Assembly: GCA_030597345.1 (NCBI GenBank)
Contig: JAUVSA010000084.1
Location: 1 to 8,427, forward strand
Direction: 5' to 3'
DNA length: 8,427 bases
DNA from: Bacillota bacterium
Lineage (GTDB): Bacteria; Armatimonadota; Hebobacteria; Hebobacterales; Hebobacteraceae
Under the pieces are notes generated by a model. It saw nothing but the letters and a program-made list of their open reading frames with translations, was not told where the DNA came from and did not search any database. The position numbers and the translations under genes were made by a program. Positions 1 through 4,899 of the stretch are shown piece by piece; the first letter of the stretch is position 1, and each line of letters starts with the position of its first letter.

Positions 1-96
1 GTCGACGTCCTGCGAGCCAGGCCTGCTCCCGCCGTTGGGAAGAGACTTCCCAAGCGCCGGCAGAAGACAGCGCGTCGCACGAAGCGGCGAACATAG
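1..96 (+). CDS. Possible 3' end of an unknown gene entering from the left (basic tail)
   Basis: Frame 1 is open from the left edge to a TAG at 94-96, giving about 31 residues. The last 20 or so are dominated by Lys and Arg (for example KRLPKRRQK and RRTKRR). This lysine-rich character, encoded by AAG and CGN codons, is not what random GC-rich DNA usually gives. It resembles the disordered basic tails at the C-termini of RNA- or DNA-binding proteins. No domain is visible, so no function can be named. The other + strand frames are also open across this stretch, so openness alone means little. A short hairpin (35-53) would lie inside the coding part. It could equally be non-coding DNA. Confidence 0.25.
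   Translation, partial: VDVLRARPAPAVGKRLPKRRQKTARRTKRRT
35..53. repeat. Perfect 8-bp inverted repeat, 3-nt loop
   Basis: TTGGGAAG (35-42) and CTTCCCAA (46-53) are perfect reverse complements separated by AGA. An outer GCCG (31-34) can also pair with CGGC (58-61) across a four-base bulge. Neither strand has a T-run after the stem, so this is not a classical intrinsic terminator. It could end a - strand transcript starting at the promoter at 321-293, or be a protein-binding site. Confidence 0.4.
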
Positions 97-228
97 GCGC
101 TGGACACTCACATCTGCGCCAACGGACTCGTCCTGCTGTGCACCTCCGCGGCCACCGCGTCGTTCATGTAGGTGTACCTTCCCGCCGACCGTAGACCACG
201 CACGCCGCTTCACCCCCCGAAAGAGGAA

Positions 229-263
229 GTCCGCCGCGGTCGAGGGGGTGACCGGCGGCGGAC
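229..263 (-). terminator. GC-rich 13-bp stem-loop, terminator-like on the - strand
   Basis: GTCCGCCGC (229-237) pairs with GCGGCGGAC (255-263), and GGTC (238-241) pairs with GACC (250-253), with a single bulged G at 254 and an 8-base loop. Read on the - strand, the stem is followed by TTCCTCTTTC, a pyrimidine-rich tail with six Ts in ten, which is a weak U-tract. It lies 25-60 bases downstream of the expected start of the - strand promoter at 321-293. It may therefore be an early terminator or attenuator of that transcript, or the end of a longer transcript from tRNA-Leu. On the + strand there is no T-rich tail. Confidence 0.35.
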
Positions 264-292
264 CTAAGACCACATGAAGAGGCCTCATTCAT

Positions 293-321
293 ATTCTACT
301 GGTCGCGTGCGGCCAGGTCAA
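293..321 (-). promoter_or_regulatory. Sigma70-type promoter, - strand, target unclear
   Basis: Read on the - strand, TTGACC (321-316) is followed after exactly 17 bases by TAGAAT (298-293). Each hexamer is one mismatch from consensus at ideal spacing. Transcription would start near 286 and run left. An ATG at 288-286 opens a frame that stays open to the left edge, but its translation does not look like a real protein. The product could be a non-coding RNA, a leaderless gene continuing outside the window, or nothing. Confidence 0.45.
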
Positions 322-420
322 GCAACTCACCGCAGCCTCTTCCCCTCGGTTGTGAGACGCGCTGCTGACAGGAAGCTATCCCCAAGCGAGCGATTTCGGT
401 GGTTCTCAACAGGGTCTTCT

Positions 421-478
421 GCGGGGGAGGTAGGACAGCAGCCCTCCCGAGGCGGGCAAGCGTGTCTGCTGCCCCCGC
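421..478. other. Long bulged stem-loop (possible structured RNA)
   Basis: GCGGGGG (421-427) pairs with CCCCCGC (472-478), and directly inside it CAGCAG (436-441) pairs with CTGCTG (466-471). An 8-base bulge lies on the 5' side only. A small inner stem CCCG (446-449) / CGGG (453-456) closes the top. The two stacked perfect stems make this more than a random GC-rich fold, but no RNA family was recognised and the transcribed strand is unknown. On the - strand it lies in the transcript downstream of tRNA-Leu. Confidence 0.3.
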
Positions 479-498
479 GGTCCGTGGCAGCTTGGCTT

Positions 499-521
499 GG
501 GCAGGAGACTCGCTCCTGCCC
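499..521 (-). terminator. Perfect 9-bp hairpin downstream of tRNA-Leu
   Basis: GGGCAGGAG (499-507) and CTCCTGCCC (513-521) are perfect reverse complements around a 5-base loop. On the - strand it begins 66 bases after the tRNA-Leu 3' end, a reasonable place for termination or 3' processing. No U-tract follows, so intrinsic termination would be inefficient. I infer a possible terminator from position and stem strength only. Confidence 0.35.
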
Positions 522-586
522 TACGAACTGGAGAGTTGTGGGGAGGCGGAGGAGGTCGAGTCGGGGAGTTCGCCTGAGGGTAACTG

Positions 587-669
587 TGCCGGTGGAGGGA
601 GTTGAACCCCCACGGGCCTAAGCCCACCTGATTTTGAGTCAGGCGCGTCTGCCATTCCGCCACACCGGC
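587..669 (-). tRNA. tRNA-Leu (anticodon CAA)
   Basis: The - strand folds into a class II tRNA of 83 nucleotides. The acceptor arms GCCGGTG and CACCGGC pair perfectly, with discriminator A at 587. The D-arm region carries the TGGCGGAATGGCAGACGCG pattern typical of leucine tRNAs. The anticodon arm CCTGA/TCAGG encloses the loop CTCAAAA with anticodon CAA (complement of 636-634), reading UUG. There is a long variable arm with a GGGC/GCCC stem, and a T arm GGGGG/CCCTC (one G-U pair) around TTCAACT. The 3' CCA is not encoded (CAG follows the discriminator), so it must be added by a nucleotidyltransferase. The gene has its own promoter immediately upstream and is divergent from sppA. Confidence 0.97.
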
Positions 670-687
670 GTGCAAATGCAGTATAAT
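659..687 (+). promoter_or_regulatory. Candidate sppA promoter overlapping the tRNA promoter
   Basis: A perfect TATAAT (682-687) lies on the + strand 54 bases before the sppA start codon. At 17-bp spacing the -35 position holds GCCACA (659-664), which matches consensus at three of six bases and lies inside the tRNA-Leu gene on the other strand. The -10 shares bases 682-685 with the tRNA -10, so the two polymerases could not bind at once. The -10 is strong and the -35 weak, so it may be a weaker promoter or need an activator. Confidence 0.45.
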
Positions 688-709
688 CGGGTGGGATAAG
701 CCATGTCAA
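680..709 (-). promoter_or_regulatory. Promoter of tRNA-Leu
   Basis: Read on the - strand, a perfect TTGACA (709-704) is followed after 18 bases by TATACT (685-680). Transcription would start near 673, about four bases before the mature tRNA 5' end at 669. That is the usual arrangement for a tRNA gene with a very short leader removed by RNase P. Match and position together make this a strong call. Confidence 0.85.
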
Positions 710-740
710 GGCAATCGGGACGCCACAGAGGAGGAAGCTC

Positions 741-1892
741 GTGACCGGTCAACTGCCGCCGCAGCCAACTGGACCCCAAGGGCCGCCGCAACCGACTGCA
801 CCCCAAATGCCGCCGCCGCCTCCAATTGCCGCGGGTCCGCCCTCGCAGGGCCGCTCGGCCTGGCGGTGGGGCTGCGGGTTAGCTATTGCCGGAGTTCTGC
901 TCGTGGTAATGGTGGGGGGCCTGCTGCTGTTGTTGATGGCAGTACGCATCAGCGGCGGGATGGAGGGTATCTCGACCGGGAAGGGGCAGATCGCGTTGAT
1001 TCGTATTGACGGCATGATCGTGGCCGGCCAGTCGGGTTTCTCTATGCTCGGCGGAGCAGCGACGGGCTCTGACGATGTCGTTGATGAGATAGAGGCCGCG
1101 GTCGAGGATTCAGATGTCAAGGGGATAGTGCTGCGCATCAACAGTCCCGGCGGGTCAGCGGCTGGGTCTCAGGAGATCTACCAGGCGGTTCAGAGAGCGC
1201 GCGGGGCGCGCAACGGCGAGTTCGTCGTGGTTGCCTCCATGGCGGACGTGGCGGCCTCGGGAGGCTACTACGTGGCGGCCGCAGCCGACAAGATCCTCGC
1301 CGATAGGGCCACCATCACGGGAAGCATCGGCGTTATCGCACTGCACCAGGACATGTCGGGGCTGCTCGAGAAGATCGGCGTGGAAATGGAGGTCATCAAG
1401 AGCGGGGCGCTCAAAGACATGTTCAGCCCCACGGCCCCTCTCAGCGACGAAGCGCGGGAGGTGATCAGAAACCTGGTGATGGAGGTCTACGACCAGTTCA
1501 TCGCCGACGTCGCCAACGGGCGGGGGATGGAAGAGGGCGCGGTACGCGCGCTGGCGGACGGGCGCATCTACACCGGCCAGCAGGCCGAGGAGAACGGCCT
1601 GGTGGATGAGTGTGGGGGACTTCGAGATGCTCTCGATGCAGCCGGTGTGCTTGCCGGCGTGGGGCCCAGGCCGGGAGTGAAGGAGTACCGCGCTCCTTCG
1701 CTAATGCGCTGGCTTCTCGGCGGCAGCTCGATCTCAGGGCGCCAGGCAGGCACCGGACAGCGGCTGGTGGTCACAGGGGGCCTCCTCTACGATGGCCTCG
1801 CGGGGCGACTTGCGGGCCAGTCCCCTGATCTGATGGGCGCTCTCGGGGGCGGTGCACGGGCCGCCCAGGAGGCGTCTCCGGGGGAGATGTGA
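741..1892 (+). CDS. sppA: Signal peptide peptidase SppA (S49 family, 36K type), membrane-anchored
   Basis: A 383-residue member of peptidase family S49, whose members cleave leftover signal peptides and other peptides at the membrane. The GTG start is set by AGGAGG (729-734), six bases upstream. Residues 1-37 are proline- and glutamine-rich and probably cytoplasmic. Residues 45-69 form one transmembrane helix, leaving the protease domain on the outer face. The family motifs are NSPGG (134-138), the nucleophile in AASGGYY (Ser173), TGSIGV (193-198) and KSGALKD with the likely general base Lys225. The Ser-to-Lys spacing of 52 equals that of the Bacillus subtilis enzyme (Ser147/Lys199). The family is usually a little over 300 residues; the extra length lies in the proline-rich tail and a Gly/Ala-rich, probably flexible C-terminus after about 315. 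The stop overlaps the polA start, so the two are probably co-translated. Confidence 0.93.
   Translation: MTGQLPPQPTGPQGPPQPTAPQMPPPPPIAAGPPSQGRSAWRWGCGLAIAGVLLVVMVGGLLLLLMAVRISGGMEGISTGKGQIALIRIDGMIVAGQSGFSMLGGAATGSDDVVDEIEAAVEDSDVKGIVLRINSPGGSAAGSQEIYQAVQRARGARNGEFVVVASMADVAASGGYYVAAAADKILADRATITGSIGVIALHQDMSGLLEKIGVEMEVIKSGALKDMFSPTAPLSDEAREVIRNLVMEVYDQFIADVANGRGMEEGAVRALADGRIYTGQQAEENGLVDECGGLRDALDAAGVLAGVGPRPGVKEYRAPSLMRWLLGGSSISGRQAGTGQRLVVTGGLLYDGLAGRLAGQSPDLMGALGGGARAAQEASPGEM
753..806 (+). repeat. 27-bp imperfect tandem repeat in the SppA proline-rich tail
   Basis: Two copies of a 27-bp (nine-codon) unit, 753-779 and 780-806, encode LPPQPTGPQ and GPPQPTAPQ. A degenerate third copy follows (MPPPPPIAA). 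The copies differ by a handful of bases, several of them silent, so this looks like an older duplication under selection for proline-rich character. Confidence 0.65.
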
Positions 1893-4591
1893 GTCAGTCG
1901 AGCGCAGGGAAGAAACCGCGTCGGCGGGCCCCCCGCGGCAAGGGCCGCCTGGTGCTGGTCGATGGAAACAGTCTGCTCTACCGGGCCTTCTTCGCGCTTC
2001 CGCCTCTGAGCAACGCTCGGGGGGAGGCCACCAACGCGGTCTACGGCTTCACGACGATGCTCCTCAAGATTCTCGATGATGAGCAGCCGGCGATGACGGC
2101 GGTTGCCTTCGACCTCCCCACGCCAACCTTCCGCCATGAGCGTTTTCCCGACTACAAGGCCACTCGCCCCGAAACACCTGACGAGCTGAGATCACAGCTC
2201 CAGGTGGCGAGGGAGGTCCTCGAGGCCATGCGTATTTCGGCCTACGACTTCGAGGGGTACGAGGCCGATGACATAATCGGGACTCTCGCGGCCTACGCCG
2301 AGCAGGCAGGATACGACGTGCTCGTGGTCACCGGCGATCTGGATGAGCTTCAGCTCGTGTCGGACCACGTTTCAGTGATGGTCACGCGCCGGGGCATCTC
2401 CGACACCAAGGTCTATGACGTGGCTGCCGTGAAGGAACGCTACGGATTTGGGCCAGAGAAGCTGTGCGACTTCCGCGCGCTTCGGGGAGACGCCAGTGAC
2501 AACATCCCCGGAGTCCCCGGGATCGGCGAGAAGATCGCCACCTCCCTCATCAAGCAGTTCGGCTCGCTGGAAGCAGCGCTCGAACGCCTGGACGAAGTCA
2601 AACCACCGCGCATTGCGGCCGCGCTGGAGACGCACGCGGGGATCGCCAGGCAAGCCAAGGAGCTGTCGACCATCGTGCGGGATCTGCCCATCACCTTTGA
2701 CCCCGAGGTGCTGCAGCTCCGCCCGCCGGATGAGGAGAAGCTGTCCGAGCTCTTCCGAAGACTCGAATTCCGCTCCCTTCTGTTCCGGCTCGAGGGCCCG
2801 AAGCAGAACCTCACGGCCGATCATCGACTCGTGGCTGCGATCCGGGAGGCGAAGGAGCTCGCCCGGGCGCTTGAGGGAAGCGTTGAGCTGGTGATCTACC
2901 CGATCGCCGGGGATGGCTCGGGCCTCCGGGCTCCGCTCCACGGCATCTGCATCCTTGCTCCTGGGGGCGACCGGCCAGCCGTGCTGCTGGCGGATGACGA
3001 GAAGCTCAGCGGCCTGCTCGAACCCCTCAGGCATCTCTTCGAGTCTGCCGATGTCAGAAAGGTCGGCCACGACCTGAAGCGGCTTGCCCTTCTGTTGCTG
3101 CGCCGCGGGATTGCGCTGCGCGGCTTGTCCTTCGACACCATGCTCGCCTCCTATCTCATCGATCCGTCGCGGCGCTCTCACGATGACGTCTCCGTTGTTG
3201 CCTTCGAGCATCTGGGGTCTGGAACTGGGTCTCAGTTGGCGCTCGCAGACGACGGCGATCCCGACCACGGCGCAATCTCGGCCGCTCAGATCGCGGCCCT
3301 CAAGCCCCTGCTCGAGCGGCGCCTTCGCGAGCTCGACCTGGAGGGGCTCTTTCGCGACATGGAAATGCCCCTTGTTCCGGTGCTTGCCGGGATGGAAGAG
3401 ACGGGTATCGCGCTGGACGTGCCTGCCCTTGAGGCACTCTCCGGCCGCCTGGGGGAGCGCGCGCAGCAGTTGCAGACGCAGATCCACCACCTCGCCGGCG
3501 AGGAGTTCAACATCTCCTCTCCCAAGCAGCTTCGCCACATCCTCTTCGATAAGCTCGGTCTCCCCCCGGACAAGAGCAAGCGCACCAAGACAGGATACTC
3601 CACCGACGCGGAGGTCCTTGCGAAACTCAGTGAGCTCGGGCATCAGCCGGGCTCCGAGATCGCCGCCAGGCTGCTCGACTACCGCGAGATCACCAAGCTG
3701 AAGTCCACCTACGTTGACCCGCTTCCTCGTCTTGTCGATCCCGACACCGGCCGCCTCCACACCTCGTTCAACCAGGCGGTCACGGCCACCGGGCGGCTGT
3801 CCAGCAGCGGTCCGAATCTCCAGAACATCCCCATCCGGCGGGAACTGGGCATGGAGATCCGGCGCGCCTTCGTGGCCTCGGAGAGCGGTAACGCGCTCCT
3901 CTCTGCCGACTACTCCCAGATCGAGCTGCGCATCCTCGCTCACATTACGGAGGACGAGAACCTCATCGATGTCTTCCTTCGGGACGAGGATCTCCATCGC
4001 GCCGCTGCGGTGGAGATATTCGGTGTGTCAGCGGCAGAAGTGACACCGGAGATGCGTTCATTTGCGAAGATGGTCAACTTCGGTATCCCCTACGGGATCA
4101 GCGACTTCCGCCTCGCCCGGGAAATGGGCATCTCGATCGGAGATGCTCGCCAGTACATGGACCGGTATTTCTTGCGCTTCCCCCGGCTCCGCGCGTACAT
4201 GGAGGAGATGCCCGGACGCGCGCGCGAGGCCGGCTATGTCACTACTCTCCTTGGCCGCCGCCGTCCCCTCCCCGAGCTCCGCGCCCGCAACCCGGCACTC
4301 CGACAGGCGGCAGAGCGGATGGCGGTGAACACTCCGATGCAGGGCTCGGCCGCGGACATCATGAAGCTTGCGATGCTCCGCCTGCGAGGCGCTCTCCAGC
4401 AGGATCATCTCTCAGCTCGACTCCTCCTGCAGGTCCACGACGAGCTACTCCTCGAAGTCCCGCGGAGAGAGCTCGAGACGACAGCGTCGGCTGTCGCAGC
4501 GTGCATGTCCGGGGCGTACGAGCTGCGTGTGCCCCTGAAGGTCGATACCAAAGCAGGCCCCAATTGGCTGGATATGAAGCCGGTGGGATAA
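1889..4591 (+). CDS. polA: DNA polymerase I (family A), proofreading domain degenerate
   Basis: A 900-residue family A polymerase acting in Okazaki fragment maturation and excision repair. Residues 19-300 form the 5' nuclease domain, with metal-ligand motifs DGNSLLYR (Asp25), AFDLP (Asp75), YEADD (Glu125, Asp127, Asp128), GDLDELQLV (Asp150, Asp152) and GDASDNIPGVPGIGEK (Asp201, Asp204). Residues 312-480 keep the 3'-5' exonuclease fold but lack its catalytic residues: IYPIA replaces the DxE motif, Leu stands at the exo II Asp and AISAAQIAA replaces YxxxD. It should therefore not proofread, like the Taq and Bacillus enzymes. Residues 490-900 are the polymerase: motif A SADYSQIELR (Asp674, steric gate Glu679), motif B RSFAKMVNFGIPYG (Arg723, Lys727, Phe731, Tyr735) and motif C QVHDE (Asp851, Glu852). 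Pro734 in motif B is unusual. The GTG start overlaps the sppA stop as ATGTGA; GGGGGAG lies just upstream, and the basic first 20 residues precede the conserved fold. Confidence 0.97.
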   Translation: MSQSSAGKKPRRRAPRGKGRLVLVDGNSLLYRAFFALPPLSNARGEATNAVYGFTTMLLKILDDEQPAMTAVAFDLPTPTFRHERFPDYKATRPETPDELRSQLQVAREVLEAMRISAYDFEGYEADDIIGTLAAYAEQAGYDVLVVTGDLDELQLVSDHVSVMVTRRGISDTKVYDVAAVKERYGFGPEKLCDFRALRGDASDNIPGVPGIGEKIATSLIKQFGSLEAALERLDEVKPPRIAAALETHAGIARQAKELSTIVRDLPITFDPEVLQLRPPDEEKLSELFRRLEFRSLLFRLEGPKQNLTADHRLVAAIREAKELARALEGSVELVIYPIAGDGSGLRAPLHGICILAPGGDRPAVLLADDEKLSGLLEPLRHLFESADVRKVGHDLKRLALLLLRRGIALRGLSFDTMLASYLIDPSRRSHDDVSVVAFEHLGSGTGSQLALADDGDPDHGAISAAQIAALKPLLERRLRELDLEGLFRDMEMPLVPVLAGMEETGIALDVPALEALSGRLGERAQQLQTQIHHLAGEEFNISSPKQLRHILFDKLGLPPDKSKRTKTGYSTDAEVLAKLSELGHQPGSEIAARLLDYREITKLKSTYVDPLPRLVDPDTGRLHTSFNQAVTATGRLSSSGPNLQNIPIRRELGMEIRRAFVASESGNALLSADYSQIELRILAHITEDENLIDVFLRDEDLHRAAAVEIFGVSAAEVTPEMRSFAKMVNFGIPYGISDFRLAREMGISIGDARQYMDRYFLRFPRLRAYMEEMPGRAREAGYVTTLLGRRRPLPELRARNPALRQAAERMAVNTPMQGSAADIMKLAMLRLRGALQQDHLSARLLLQVHDELLLEVPRRELETTASAVAACMSGAYELRVPLKVDTKAGPNWLDMKPVG

Positions 4592-4706
4592 AGGGGGACT
4601 GCTGGGTCAGCGGGGGAAGGAGCTGTGTCTCCTGCGTCGAACCAGTCACTTGGAGCGCCATCAGGGGATGATTGCAGGGCCCCGCGATGGGCGCAGGAGT
4701 CACCTT

Positions 4707-4718
4707 CGGCATATGCCG
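4707..4718. repeat. Perfect 12-bp palindrome (operator-like)
   Basis: CGGCATATGCCG is a perfect palindrome with no spacer, the shape of a binding site for a dimeric regulator. It lies 193 bp before the rpsA start. No promoter was identified next to it, and a single 12-bp palindrome in GC-rich DNA can occur by chance. Confidence 0.3.
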
Positions 4719-4828
4719 TATGGGATCTCTCAGGAGAGGAGACCCCTGACCGTGAAGAGGGCCGTGCGGACACAAGCAGGCCGCACCCCTGACGCCGCGA
4801 GCAAGCGCGCGGAGCAAGGGCATGCCGG

Positions 4829-4856
4829 ACTGCTGCGGGTATGCTACCGCAGCAGT
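4829..4856 (+). promoter_or_regulatory. 10-bp perfect hairpin upstream of rpsA
   Basis: ACTGCTGCGG (4829-4838) and CCGCAGCAGT (4847-4856) are perfect reverse complements around an 8-base loop. It ends 24 bases before the rpsA SD sequence AGGAAGG (4881-4887). There is no T-run, so it is not an intrinsic terminator. It may be a leader element controlling S1 translation or an mRNA stability element. The alternative upstream ATG at 4822 would put it inside the coding region, which argues against that start. Confidence 0.45.
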
Positions 4857-4899
4857 GGCGGGCAGCCCCCCGGTCTGGCTAGGAAGGATAGCTGGTATC

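Larger units (their letters stand above)
97..586. other. Gene-poor region with hairpins; no convincing ORF
   Basis: I find no convincing protein gene in this 490-bp stretch. The ORFs on both strands have random-looking composition (rich in Arg, Pro, Gly and Ser), no recognisable motif and no good ribosome-binding site. What can be supported is a set of strong inverted repeats (229-263, 421-478, 499-521) and a sigma70-type promoter on the - strand (321-293). I checked by eye for RNase P RNA, tmRNA, SRP RNA and 6S RNA signatures and did not find their conserved blocks. The AGAGGAAGTCC at 221-232 resembles part of RNase P conserved region I, but the other blocks are missing. Confidence 0.6.
4592..4899 (+). 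promoter_or_regulatory. polA-rpsA intergenic region, probable structured rpsA leader
   Basis: This 308-bp gap has no credible gene; its small ORFs have random composition. It is dense in complementary segments. TCAGGGG (4661-4667) can pair with CCCCTGA at either 4743-4749 or 4786-4792; both lie within 9-bp direct repeats ACCCCTGAC (4742-4750, 4785-4793). GTGCGG (4764-4769) pairs with CCGCAC (4781-4786), which overlaps the second partner. AGGAG (4618-4622) pairs with CTCCT (4629-4633) just after polA. There is a 12-bp palindrome at 4707-4718 and a 10-bp hairpin at 4829-4856. No clear -35/-10 pair was found, so it is unclear whether rpsA has its own promoter here. In E. coli, S1 represses its own mRNA through a structured leader; a similar role here is inference. 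Confidence 0.45.

Noticed and set aside
1..288. Left-open - strand ORF starting at ATG 288-286, possibly leaderless
   Set aside because: The promoter position is suggestive, but the translation is rich in Gly, Arg and Ser without pattern. Not called as a gene; kept as a finding.
221..600. RNase P RNA on the + strand
   Set aside because: AGAGGAAGTCC resembles conserved region I, but it lacks one A and the other conserved blocks, including the 3' partner of helix P4, are absent.
274..621. 115-codon + strand ORF between the left region and tRNA-Leu
   Set aside because: It ends within the antisense of the tRNA gene, has no SD sequence, crosses several strong hairpins and has random composition.
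2372..3997. 541-codon open frame on the - strand opposite polA
   Set aside because: It lies fully antisense to a polymerase with all its motifs. Long antisense frames are expected where GC-rich codon bias removes stop codons; the translation has no recognisable domain.
4835..4856. T-box antiterminator (GGGT...ACCGC similarity)
   Set aside because: The similarity is a few bases within a simple palindrome. There is no specifier loop or terminator, and S1 is not a usual T-box target.
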